From Lepisosteus oculatus (Eukaryota; Chordata; Actinopteri; Semionotiformes; Lepisosteidae), in contig NC_090709.1 of assembly GCF_040954835.1 (NCBI RefSeq), forward strand, positions 45,888,490 to 45,952,489: DNA of 64,000 nucleotides, read 5' to 3'. The first letter of the stretch is position 1, and every line of letters starts with the position of its first letter. The position numbers and the translations under genes are program-made. Below are positions 41,806 to 52,299 of this stretch, piece after piece. The notes below the pieces were generated by a model. It was not told the origin of the DNA. It made no database searches and was given only the letters and a program-made list of their open reading frames with translations.

Positions 41806-43100
41806 TGTAGTTTAGTGAGTAGACATCGCGAGACAACAGAACGAGAGAGTAGAAGGCGGGAATATACAGTATGGTGTAAGGGCGTGATCTGTGTAGTTAA
41901 TAAAATAGTTAAAATAATATGAAAACGTCTCCTTATTAAGATACACAACATTTATGGCGACGAGAGATGAGTGGTTAACGGACTCAAAGCGAGCGGAACA
42001 CTGCTGATTTTAGTTCTCTTGCTGGTAGAAACGAACTTCTGAATTTTCGGACTTTTCGTTTAGCTTTCGCCATGGAAGATATGGTAGCCGCGCCGAGAAG
42101 CTTTGCTTATGCTCAGCTTTTTCCACCATTTCTACTGAACCTCGGACCTCCGTATTTGTATACGGAATACAAGATATGGATGGAGTCGTACAGATTTTTT
42201 TAAATAGCCAGTGGATCTACAGAAGCTCAGGAAGCCGTGAGACGGGCTACATTACTGCACTGTATCGGGGCTCCCGTGCAGCGGATTTTCGCCAACCTCC
42301 CTGGAGAAAAAGGTACATATGAACAGACTGTAGCTGCCTTAGACGCTTACTTTACACCGCGGAGAAAAGTGGTTTTGGAACGGCATAAATTTAGGCAGAG
42401 AACTCAGTCTCAGGACGAATCTGTTGTTGCTTTTGTGACTGCACTAAGAGAACTGGCTAAATCTTGTGACTTTGGAGTATTGGAAACTGACATGTTAAGA
42501 TATCAACTTGTGGAAAAATGTGCACATAAGAGACTATAAATTGCTGCAGGAGGAAGGGCTGACTTTGGAAAGAGCTCTTACAGTCGCTAGAATTCATGAA
42601 GCAGCTCAAGCAGAATCAAGAATGCTTTCTGACCACAGTGACAAAGTGACACTGAACGGGGCGCTCGCTCAAACTTTACAAACAAAAGCCGAGCAGCCGG
42701 ACGCAGTCATGCTAGAGATATAGAAGAACAGGGGACGGCTGACATTACATGTTACAGGTGCGGACTAACAATGCACAAAGCAGATGAATGCGGAGCGTGA
42801 ACAGCAAAATGTCTACACTGTAAGAAAACAGGACATTATGCACACGTCTGCAGAACTTCACGTCCGAGTTTAAGGACAGCAACATCAGAGATTGGAAGTT
42901 AGGGAGTTTCAGGTCTGTTTTTTTATTATAGGTTCAAGAAAGTCTGAATACCTTTGCAAGAAGTATTTCAGAATCCCACTCAAATCCAGTACGAATGCCG
43001 CATAAATCTGCATTGTACAATTAGTATACTGTTTGTCCGTTGAATCAAACACGCCTTATGAAGCATTTCTAAAACAGGAGAGATCGTTAGGGAATGCGTC
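41806..43100 (+). mobile_element. Short-LTR Gypsy-type gag fossil, right-arm copy
   Basis: A putative 145-bp LTR (41806-41950, TGTAG...CAACA) is followed by a primer site TGGCGACGAGAG of tRNA-Ser type. Gag sequence follows, with a capsid-like region (about 42237-42700) and two CCHC-type zinc knuckles near 42750-42860. No pol and no second LTR are seen. The copy is broken, with several breaks. Pieces of the same gag end recur at 186-455, 3031-3300, 31660-32000, 37840-38140 and, faintly, 59580-59690. Confidence 0.75.
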
Positions 43101-43305
43101 TTCCTGTAAAAATAAAATGACTTCAAGGGCACTAAAAGCAGAGGTGTGAAAGCCTGCTCTACAGAAGAACTATAGCCAGAGATGCCAAAGAGGTCGAGAT
43201 TTCACCACGTGAGAGAAAGCATCTCAGAAAACGAAGCTGCGGTCAATTCCAAGCGTTATAAAAACACTAGGTCAAACAACAAGAGCTGAAGAGCCGCTGT
43301 TGAGA

Positions 43306-43385
43306 GTAACGTGGCCGAGTGCTCTAAGGAGCTGGCTTAAACCTTCAGCCTCTTCAGGAGCATCTGTTGGAGTCGCACTGCTACA
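43306..43385 (+). pseudogene. tRNA-Leu (TAA) pseudogene, right arm
   Basis: GTAACGTGGCCGAGTGCTCT, then GCTGGCTTAAACCTTCAG with TAA, variable arm CTCTTCAGGAG and an eroded T-arm. Partner of 31417-31497. Confidence 0.65.
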
Positions 43386-43496
43386 GCGTATCTCCTTGTT
43401 AAGTATCCCTTTTATTGTTGTTGCTGCCTCCAGGCGATGTAAACCAGATTCAGAAAAAAAATAATTTGGACAACATTATTCCCATATTTCCTCGAA

Positions 43497-43566
43497 GGTG
43501 CGGTGGCCAAGTGGTAAGGCGTCGGTTTTGTAAACCGAAGATCGTGGGTTCACCCCACCCGTGCCC
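43497..43566 (+). tRNA. tRNA-Thr (TGT), right arm, possibly degenerate
   Basis: Acceptor GGTGCGG/CCGTGCC, D-arm GGCCAAGTGGTAAGGC, anticodon arm TCGGT TTTGTAA ACCGA (TGT, Thr). The T-loop is two bases short (GTGGG TTCAC CCCAC), so transcription or folding may be impaired. The left-arm partner carries CGG. Confidence 0.75.
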
Positions 43567-43789
43567 GTTTCATTTGTCTCCACTTTCCTTTAGTTTCAAA
43601 GTCTTCAAAAAAACTCGCAATGTAGGAGTCTCAATAGTAAGAGAGCATAACTGTCGCCAGTGATTAGTATTCTTGCATATCCTGCCTTGTTTTTTAGTCG
43701 ACAAAGCTTGTCTCTCTTCACAACCATCTTCTGAATGATCGCCTCAGCATTGGGAAGGAACGTGCGCTTGGTACAGCCCCCGACTCCAA

Positions 43790-44220
43790 CAATACAATTG
43801 TATAACAAAAGAAAGACAGAGACAACAGCCGATGTGCAAAAAACAACAACGGGCAGTGTGCAAAACAACAAAAAGGTAACAGGTTATGTGCAAAAACATG
43901 CATCAAAAGAATGAAATAAAGGGATAGAAATGATGGGGAGTGAGCTTTTGACATGTATGGGAGAGGTAGATTTTCAATGTGTGTTTGGGTTTTTGGTAAG
44001 AAAGAAGGCACTGTGAGGCTCAGATCATAGGTGAGAGGTGAGGAGAGAGTGAGAGAGGCTGGGAGTTTAATAGTTTGATAGTGCGGGGGTAAAAACTGTC
44101 TTTGAGTCTGGTGGTCCGGGCCCGAATGCTCTGGTACCGTTTTCCATGTCATACTAAACGCCACAAATTGTGTTAGTCCAGTCGTATCAATCGTCCTAAA
44201 ATTACGGAAAATCGGATGCG
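43790..44220 (-). repeat. LINE 3'-end fragment, right arm
   Basis: Reverse-complement partner of 30316-30750. The polyadenylation-like tail present in the left arm is missing here. Confidence 0.6.
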
Positions 44221-44244
44221 ACTGGTGCAGTCAGCGCCTATTTC

Positions 44245-44336
44245 TTCAGGATAGTCGAGCGGTTTAAAACAGCAAATTCACAGCTTCGTGTTTCACTCTC
44301 CAAATAGAGGCACGGGTTCAAATCCCACTCCCGACA
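44245..44336 (+). pseudogene. tRNA-Leu-like pseudogene, right arm
   Basis: TTCAGGATAGTCGAGCGG start and GGGTTCAAATCCCACTCCCG with ACA at the end. The middle does not fold into an anticodon arm. Slightly shorter than the left partner. Confidence 0.55.
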
Positions 44337-44963
44337 ATCAGGCGTTTTACCCGGTCTTTTTTACCTGCCTTTACACTGTTTCAGTCTTGTTGTGCTCGCT
44401 GACAATCACAGTACGAGGAAAACGGAGAAACTGCTTAGCAAAAACATAACGGACAGAAAAAAGCTTCGTAAACACGTGAATGTGATTAGCAGCAGTAAGG
44501 TATGTATTCAAATGTTTAAGGCTGATTTATAACAGCAGCAGAAGAAAGGTGCAGCCTTTGTGAGAATTCGCGGGTTTTTATGCTGCTTGGACTTCTTTCA
44601 AGCCTATGAAGTGACCCCCGTTTTATTTTCATTTTCAAACTTCAGAACCGAATAACGAAAAGGTTTCATGTGTGACAGCATTCCGTTGCAAATACCGTTT
44701 CCACGATGTATTCAGCGACGGGAATGAAATATTTTAGTGCTGGCTCAAATGCGAGGAATTTCAGAAAAACCTGGAAAAGCAACGCTTGCAGTAAATGACA
44801 AATGTAATGCGTGTAGTCAGCATGAACAGAACAACGCAATGCTCTGTAAAAACGATCTGAAGCCGCAATTACTCTGTTATCTCGGGCAGTTCATTCCGAT
44901 ACGTTTCCGCAGAATAAATGAATGTTGTTGCCATTATTGTTACTCCTGCTGCTGTAGTTTTAA

Positions 44964-45337
44964 GCTTTAATCAGTGGGTATGTAATGTTGTAAAAGGGCT
45001 GGACTACTTTGTTCAGTCCAAATTCCACTATGTGAATTTATGCTTTTTTAATATAAGCATTAACAATACAATGCGTGCTCAAAAACCGTTACTTATTAGC
45101 TTACAAAACGGCAGTGTTTTGACAAAGTGTGGTATTCGAACAGTAAATGCTGAAGTGTTTAATACTTGCTTGTGAGCAGATCTCCCTCGATTTAGACAAA
45201 CTCTTGTTCGGCTGACGATTTCAGATCAAAATCTGAATCAAGTGGAAAGAAAGCTGAATTACGCTGGGTACTGGGTATCACTGTTACGCCATCAGGTCAT
45301 GCTAGGAGGATTGGGGGGATGAAATTGACACAGAGGG
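44964..45337. repeat. Flank shared with 18.16-18.30 kb
   Basis: About 44975-45140 is an inverted, diverged copy of 18160-18300. No gene seen. Confidence 0.5.
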
Positions 45338-45409
45338 ACCCAATGTAGGGGCTGAACCCACAGTTCTGAGATTAAGAGATTCTTGCTCTATGGACTGCGC
45401 CTATATAAC
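45338..45409 (-). pseudogene. tRNA-Lys (CTT) pseudogene
   Basis: On the minus strand: GCGCAGTCCATAGAGCAAGA, then TCTCTTAATCTCAGAA with anticodon CTT and TGTGGGTTCAGCCCCTACA. The D-arm and acceptor no longer pair. Confidence 0.65.
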
Positions 45410-45961
45410 TCTTGTGCTCCAGCAGTAATGTTTCTGGGTGTGGATGAACATGACATTATAGACTGACAGCAGGAACACGTGGCCCACAGGCAGTGACAGT
45501 ATCGCTATATTTGGCTGCAGTATATTGTGTTGAGAGCAGCAATAACTTTCCTGCAGAGATGGGAGTGCCTTTAATACAGCTCTTTCAATCGGACAGAGTA
45601 ACAGGAACTGACCTAAAGTTTCGGCTGTGGATCTATCTCCACATGGGGGAAAGAGACAGTAAAATTGCGATGAAGAAACAGAAAGATTTGTGCTCGCTGC
45701 AAAGTAGGAAAGAGGTGGTCAGACACATGAAACAGCTTAGTGATAAGTTGCAGCGACAGTTTTATGTTATTTAGTACATGGATTTCTCTTCATGTTCCTT
45801 AAGATGTGTAATTTGTATGTTGGTTGTATGAGAACAGTTTCTCCTAAAGTCCTGTCAATTGACAGTGGAGAGCTAGCTGGTGCACATCTTCAAGAAGACT
45901 CTCTTTAAGGCGATTACAAGTTTCTCGAACAAATCTGTGTCATATTTTTAAAATAGTTTAG
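45410..45961. repeat. Stretch partly shared with 18.78-18.96 kb
   Basis: About 45420-45620 aligns in direct order with 18775-18960. The 93-codon frame at 45493-45774 has no recognisable motif. Confidence 0.45.
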
Positions 45962-46330
45962 CTAATGAGCAACGAGAGTACAAATAAATTCTCCCACCCT
46001 CCATTTGAAGATAAAACTCCATGTGCGAGTCAAAGTTTCCTTGAAGCTACTGATGTTCGTCATTATTGGACATTCCCGATGATATTGACTAAGAAGCTCA
46101 ATTTTTACGTGTTGTAGTTCAACATGTGCAAAACATTCGTATCCCCTGCAAATATCGGCAAGGTCAGTGATATTCTCAACAATTTGTGCCATTGCAATTC
46201 GTGCGATTGGTGCCATACTTTTTCGAAATGTATACTGACATGCCAGGATCAGAGGGTCATATTTAAAAAATTGGTGCATTAAAATTTCTTGTACTTCAGG
46301 ATTTTGATAGACTGTTACATTGTCTTTCAC
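45962..46330 (-). other. Unidentified 122-codon open frame
   Basis: On the minus strand, the frame starts MKDNVTVYQNPEVQEILMHQ and contains FRKSMAPIARIAMAQIVENI, DICRGYECFAH and TRTWSFIFKW. Composition is protein-like, with even use of charged and hydrophobic residues. There is no signal peptide. It matches no family I know. It may be an exon or a fragment of an unrecognised mobile element. No splice partners were found. Confidence 0.3.
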
Positions 46331-47264
46331 ACGTCGGTGTTAGAACTGTGAGACATTTTCATAATCGGGGGGAAGGCCGTAGCAATAAGCAGAAAGTGCA
46401 GTCACCTTTTCCCAGTGTAAGTCCGTGTTGTGGTGAGTTTTTAAAATTGGTTTGCGATTTTCTGAAATATATTCCATACAAAAATATAATTTGGACAGTC
46501 GCTATTTATTTGGATATTCCTTTTCAGTGAAGATGTCTACAGTATTCCAGCCGGATTAGTACTGATCGAAGAGAGCCATCTACAGGCGAAAGGCGACATA
46601 ACATCACAGCAGCACCATTTAAGGTGGAACGAAAAACACGCATAAGAAGCTGGCGAATAAGAAGCCAACTTAAGCCTCGTAGTAGACCCTTGGAGGCACG
46701 CTCAAAATAATCATCTTTCCAAGTTCTTAAGAGTCATATTTAGATCGCTTTACTGCAATTTTATGTGATTGATGGGAGATGTGAAGCCATCGAGCCTGTA
46801 CTGCACTTTCACATTGAAACTGAAGCCATTTCTCATGCTTTCTCTCAGTTTCGGGGCTGTAATTGAGTGTAAAGGAGGCGACTTGAAATTGAAACGTGTA
46901 ATCACCTTACAGAGGGTCTTCACGACGGGTGTGTCAGCTAGTTCTCCATTAATGTCAGTTTACTGGACTTCTGAAGAAACCTATCTACAGCGAAGATACA
47001 AACTGCACAGTTTAAGGCACATGAAGAGAAATCTGTTTGCTGATTGACTCAAAAAATGTCGATACAAATAATCTGCCAGGCTGATTTACTTGTCTGACCA
47101 CCTCCCTCAGTTCCCCTTTAATGTTAGCACAATTCTTTCAGTTTCTTTTCTTGTATTTTCCTTGCTATTTTAGTGTTCCCCATGTATAGATGGATCCACA
47201 ACCGAAACCGTTTTCACCCTGTGTTTGTGCAGCGTCAGTCTGTATGAGGAGCACAACTTGCACA
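46331..47264. other. Intergenic stretch, nothing recognised
   Basis: Short frames only (for example 92 codons at 46769-47047). No tRNA or transposon signature. Confidence 0.45.
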
Positions 47265-47358
47265 GCTCCAGTGGCGCAATCGGTCAGCGCGCGGTACTTA
47301 TACAGCAGTGCACAGCGGAGGCATGCCAAGGTTGTGAGTTCAAGCCTCACCTGGAGCA
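47265..47358 (+). tRNA. tRNA-Ile (TAT) with intron
   Basis: Acceptor GCTCCAG/CTGGAGC plus A, D-arm GGCGCAATCGGTCAGCGC, anticodon TAT in GGTACTTATA. An intron of about 20 bases is followed by ATGCCAAGG and T-arm GTGAG TTCAAGC CTCAC. Vertebrate tRNA-Ile(TAT) genes carry an intron at this position. Stems are intact; probably functional. Confidence 0.92.
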
Positions 47359-47379
47359 GTGTCTTTAGCTACTGAGAGC

Positions 47380-48360
47380 AACTGTCGAGTTTAGATACTG
47401 TAAGGTATTTGATGGAGATAAATTAACATCAAACGAACAAGTAAAGATTTATTTCGAGTCACAATCAAAGAAGGCTCCACAGCTGAAACGTTGTGTTTAC
47501 TTCTATTTTCAGCATGGAATAAACCTATACTTTTCCATTTGCAGCCCACGCATGCTGTGATGCAGCTTCCTACTTAAATTTCTATCAGCTGTGAACCTCC
47601 AGTTGACCTGTACACAAATATATGAGAGAGGTCTACTGAGACAAGAGGAGCACTGAAGACTTGATAAAGCTCTCGCATTAGATTCTGTGTTTATGTTGTT
47701 CCCCAGATTTGTTTTTAATGTTCTTTTTCTTTTGAAGTTGTTGCGTTTGGTTTTTTTTCTGATTGGTAGCTACAACGGGTCATTTGCAACAAACTGGCTG
47801 CTGAAATTTGTCAGCAGCTCTGTAGCAAACCTGTTCTCAATTGCAACAAACCTAAAATAACAGCTGCTCCCCATTAGATGTTACTAAAGTAGGAGACTAA
47901 GCAGACGAAGTGGAACAATAGATTACATTGGAACTGTCCTGAATGTAGTGGAAATAATATCGTCATTAAGTAATGAACAATTGCTTTCCAGACACTACAA
48001 TTATTCACAAGGAATTTTATCAATACTTATTTTATTAATAAAAGTGTAATATCTTAATAATCAACTTTTATAATAATCAATAATCAACTGTTATCTTTAT
48101 TAGTAGCTGTATTACAGGTAATGCATGCACAGACTTTATTATACTATAATGAATTTTCAGATATCCCGGGGAGAGAACTGAAATGAAGGAAATACATATT
48201 TAAAAGGGGTGTAAGTCTTAAATGTGTTCTGTCACATAGGGGTGTTAATTGAATAGATTTGTTGTAATATTATTTGACTCTACACTTGTGTTTCTCAGGA
48301 GACAGCATTAATATTGGGGATTTGCGGATACAGATAATAAGTTGTACTATACAGGCAAAT
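47380..48360. repeat. Small palindrome around tRNA-Ile, left arm
   Basis: Reverse complement at about 50640-51440 (for example 48211-48350 with 50640-50780; 47490-47690 with 51100-51300). The arms include a GAAACGTT...CAGCATGGAATAAACC motif that also occurs near 26860. No gene inside. Confidence 0.75.
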
Positions 48361-48833
48361 GTATGGTTACCTTAATGAAAAAAACTCTTATCATTACCCT
48401 TTTCAACATTATTATTTAAGACAGTCTTTCAGAACAGTATTCTCGTATTAGTGGCTATAGTCTAATGATAATGGTGGTGAAACAGGCGAAATGTGCGGAA
48501 ATAATTGGAGATGGAACAGGAGACTCATCCAGTCGATAGAAAGCTTGGGTAGGACTGCACAAACACCGTGCCAGTGCTTAGTAGCGTCATTTAAAAATAA
48601 TACGTGGTTTAACAATATCAACTGCTCTTCTGTGAGCTCAGCTCCACTACTAGTAATACATTGCCCACATTTTCAAATTAGATACATGTGTTTTCTACGT
48701 GTATGTAATTGGTACTTTTTTGTTTTAACTGATTTAAAATATAATCTTTATAAAACAGACAAAGGGTTTATGTGTCGCGCTGAAATTCACACACAAGTAA
48801 GGAAAGATATCGCGCTTAGGAAGAAATCCAGAG
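48361..48833. repeat. Centre of the small palindrome; part shared with 16.5 kb
   Basis: About 48630-48790 matches 16480-16640 at moderate divergence. A 149-codon frame (48491-48940) runs across this paralogous repeat and a tRNA pseudogene. I treat it as chance. Confidence 0.5.
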
Positions 48834-48903
48834 TGGAGACGCCGGCGATTGAAAACAACCACATACAGCCTGTATGTGCTCTACCACTGAACGAAACTTC
48901 CGA
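48834..48903 (-). pseudogene. tRNA-Ala-like pseudogene
   Basis: On the minus strand: TTTCGTTCAGTGGTAGAGCA, then CATACAGGCTGTATGTG and TTTTCAATCGCCGGCGTCTC followed by CA. The T-arm and acceptor resemble the tRNA-Ala at 35808-35879, but the acceptor 5' strand and anticodon loop are lost. Confidence 0.45.
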
Positions 48904-49029
48904 CAACTACTGTATCTTTATCTGCAGCACTTTCTTTTAGGAAGAGTGAGGAGTCTACAAGCCTAGAAAATAAGACAACTAAGTGAACGACAAATTTTCA
49001 CCTTTTGATTAAAGAACATAAAAAACACC

Positions 49030-49118
49030 TTTCTTCCAGCCAAATTCAAACCAGAGAACAAAGAGTTCCCAGCTGTTTCCACTATATTCCTCCGCTCTTA
49101 CAACTGAGTTATCGAAAA
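49030..49118 (-). pseudogene. tRNA-Tyr pseudogene with intron, ATA at anticodon
   Basis: On the minus strand: TTTTCGATAACTCAGTTGTA, GAGCGGAGGAATATAGTGGA, then a T-arm-like CTGGTTTGAATTTGG. The body is tRNA-Tyr with its intron, but the GTA anticodon reads ATA and the acceptor is mismatched. Confidence 0.6.
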
Positions 49119-49241
49119 CACAGGAAGCCCACCTTTTGTCTTACATAAAGCACAATGTAGTGCAGCGGTCCTATTTATTTAAAACCCAGTTCGAAATCAA
49201 ATCTCATTCCCATAGTCCTGTTTAGTTTGAATTTAAGCAGT

Positions 49242-50633
49242 TGTAGCAGCAATGCTTGGTAATAAGACAGAATTAAGCGTTGCTGTGCTTTCCTTAATGA
49301 GGCCCCATCTCACTCTCCATCTCTGTGGTTCAGCCACAGAGAAAGTATTCATGCAGGCTGATTTAAGATGTTTTCTTTTGATAAGGGACAGCTCCCAAAC
49401 GGGGATGCACTTAGATAAGCCTGGCTATCATGATCAATGGTCATCCATTGGCGCCTATCTGTCTAGGGAGTGCCAAATGGACATCTGGACTGCATTCCTA
49501 AGTGTCAGGAGTATGTGACTCGTATCTCACCTTGATCAACCAATTAGAGACTGGCAGGGTGTGGTAACACCATGTGGGTCTCCAATGCCCGCCAAACTCT
49601 CAACCAATCAGAACACACCTGTGTCTTGGTCAAAAAGGGAGCGCAAGCTCAGATCAGGGCTCTCCTTGGCCATTTTCGCGCATCCTCAGAGACAATCACG
49701 TGACAAAGGCTGTTGTCTGCAAAGGGACTAGGACTTTATTCTAAGCGCGGGGCCGAGGATCCCGTACGTACTCAGAATTCTACCAACGTGAACGCTCCGC
49801 TTGATCAACTGCAGCCCACAGTTGGACCCTCGTCGACAACCTGAATAGCTTATTCAGAAGCAGCGCTGGACCGGGAACGAACCAGCTTCTTCCTGGGCAA
49901 AAGAGTGACTTGTGAGGACTAGCCGTCACACTGCATAGAGTGCATAGTGCATAGAGACTTTCTACTAGCCAGCCGGACTGCTGGTAGATCCCCTCGGAGC
50001 AACGACTGCCCTGCGCGCCGCAGTCAGATTCCTCCGCCCGTCCTACTCCGAGCTGCACCTCGACTGGTTGGCCAGTAGCCAGAGGACGCCGGGACAACGC
50101 CCATTGGACAACCGCTGGGACCGAGGCTGCAACAGAGCCTGTCAGCTGGTTTGGTGTTCGTGCCGGGAAATTCCAAATCCATACACAGTGGATAAGTAAA
50201 CGCCATGTTCTACATTGCGTCTCGAGAATTCAATTGTACCTCAACACAAGTTGTTATCAATTTAATTCATGAGTAATGTATTTACTTCCGAGTTTAGAGT
50301 AACAGTGGGTAATAACACTGATTAGCGATTTGGTAACCGAACGATATATATTGACATATATTCTCTGTTGTGTATCTCTTTGTGTTTGCATCTCTTCGAG
50401 ATTATATACTTTGTATATTGATAACCCTCACAGTAAGGTCTGCTGCTCGTATCCAGGCAGACTAGTATATGTTTGGTGCACAATTTATATGAATAAATGT
50501 ATCTCGTGTATTGAACCCGTGTGTGTGCGTTGTTAGTTGTTCTGACGATTGATTTTCTAAAAACCACAACGAACAACCTTGTGATTACTGCTACAATTAA
50601 TAATTGTCTCAGTAAACCCATCAAACCTCTACA
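49242..50633 (+). mobile_element. Solo LTR of the 8 kb env-bearing family
   Basis: 1.39 kb, starting TGTAGCAGCAATGCTTGGTA and ending CCTCTACA, matching both LTRs at 4082-5462 and 10887-12140 along the full length. No internal sequence remains on either side, as expected after LTR-LTR recombination. I see no clear target-site duplication. Confidence 0.88.
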
Positions 50634-51446
50634 CTTGTATAGTATAATTTATTATCTGTACCCGCAAATCCCCAATATTACTGCTGTCTCCTGAGAAACA
50701 CAAGTGTAGAGTCAAATCATATGAAATAATACAACAAATCTATTCAATTAACACCCAGATGTGACAGAACACTTTTAAGACTTTAAGACCCCTTTAAATA
50801 AGTATTTCCTTAATTTCAGTTCTCTTCCCTCCATGGGATACCTGAAAATTCACTATAGCATAATAAAGGCTGTGCATGCATTACCTGTAATACAGCTACT
50901 AATAAAGATAACATTAAAGTTGATTATTAAGAAATCACGCTTTTATTAATAAAATATGTTTTGATAAAAGAAGTCTTAATAGAACCTAGGTAAATCCCTG
51001 TAGTAGTCTAACACCTACAAAAAAGAAAAAAAAAACAGAACAACTTCAAAACAAAGAGAAAAAGAACATTAAAAACAAATCTGGGTAACAACAAAAACAC
51101 AGAAAAGTGAGTGCTTTTTCAAGTCTTCGGTACTCCATCGTGCTCCTCTCGTTTCAGTAGACCTCTCTCATATATTTGTGTATAGGTCTGCTGGAGGTCC
51201 ATTGCTGATGGTAATTTAAGTAGGGAGCTGTGTCAGCATGTGTGGACTGCATAGGAACAAGTAAAATTTTATTCCATGCTGAAAAGAGAAGCAAACAACG
51301 TTTGAGCTTTGGAGCCTTCTTCAGGTCTGACAAGGAACAAACCTTTACTTGTTCCTTTCATGTTAATTTAGACCTGATCTCCAGCAAATACTTAACAGGA
51401 CCTAAACTGGTCAGTTAGTTTAAATAGTTGAAAATATAGGCCACAC
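50634..51446. repeat. Small palindrome around tRNA-Ile, right arm
   Basis: Reverse complement of 47380-48360. Also related in direct order to 13360-13500 and more distantly to 52400-52580. Confidence 0.75.
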
Positions 51447-51503
51447 TGCTCCAGGTGAGGCTTGAACTCAATCTCAGCATGAGTTCGATCGCACCACTGG
51501 AGC
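51447..51503 (-). pseudogene. tRNA-Ile (TAT) pseudogene lacking the anticodon arm
   Basis: Minus-strand GCTCCAGTGGTGCGATCG joins directly to ATTGAGTTCAAGCCTCACC and TGGAGCA. The acceptor and T-arm match tRNA-Ile at 47265-47358, but the anticodon arm and intron are missing. It is the palindrome partner of that gene. Confidence 0.75.
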
Positions 51504-51982
51504 TGCAGAAGTCTTTTTTTACACAGACTAATGCAATTGCAATTAGTCACGAAACAAACGAGAACTGCAGCTGTACACTTGAGACAGGATGCTACTGTAT
51601 TAATTTTGTTTAACACTCCAGTCGAACAAGCCGACATGTCACTATTGCTAAATCATTACAAAAGACGCCAACTAATGACCAGTTTTATTTTTAACAGAAC
51701 TTTACTGAAAGTTAAACTTATAAAACTACCTGAGCAAATAAATACAACAATTATTGTTCCTCTGACCTTCTCATTATTTATTTTTTTAAATTAATACATT
51801 TATTTATCCACAGTGTGCCTTGTGCTTACTTTTCAGAACTCTCTCTCCTGTGTCAGTAGGAGCTTACATTTCAAGTTAAGTTCTTTAATCAGTTCCAATA
51901 TCTTCCTTTCAAAGTAGGGAAGAGCAAGCTGGCATGTTGTTTTGCCTGTGGTTATTCTTTATGACTATATCTTCTGACACCT
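51504..51982. other. Intergenic stretch, nothing recognised
   Basis: AT-rich, with a plus frame of 87 codons (51531-51794) lacking any motif. Confidence 0.4.
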
Positions 51983-52290
51983 GTGCACAATCCTACAACA
52001 TTACAAGAGAAGCACTATAACAGGAGTCATAAAAATGCAAGAAGCCACTTTGAACAATCTTTCGGAATTGTAAAACAACTAACGCTTTGCTTGGCTGTCA
52101 TTTGGTTTGTATACCAGTCCATCAAGAGCCAGCACCATCATCATCAGGTCATGTGCAGTCCTACACAACCTTGCGATTGACTGGGATGAGCTACCTTTTC
52201 CATCTCCATGGCATGCAGCACACTCTGGCTGTTTCAACACAGTCATTATTGGACCACAGTGCACTGTCTCTTCTGTCCTGTGGCTATCAT
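51983..52290 (+). pseudogene. PIF/Harbinger (HARBI1-like) transposase C-terminal fragment
   Basis: RSHKNARSHFEQSFGIVKQ matches the family's AR..IE..FG.LK segment near the third catalytic acidic residue. After a frame change near 52080-52110, RASTIIIRSCAVLHNLAIDW matches the conserved II.ACAVLHN block at the C-terminus. The N-terminal two thirds, DNA-binding partner gene and terminal repeats are not seen. It is a dead fragment. Confidence 0.65.
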
Positions 52291-52299
52291 AATCACTTT

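Larger units (their letters stand above)
38250..44963. repeat. Large palindrome, right arm
   Basis: Reverse-complement partner of 29552-36860; see there for matching landmarks. It is about 0.6 kb shorter, mainly because it lacks the 236-bp insertion and about 270 bases of the LINE tail. The outer end lies at TGTTACTCCTGCTGCTGTAG-like sequence near 44963. Confidence 0.9.

Noticed and set aside
48491-48940. 149-codon plus-strand frame
   Set aside because: It overlaps a tRNA-Ala-like pseudogene and a tract that is paralogous to 16.5 kb where the frame is not kept.
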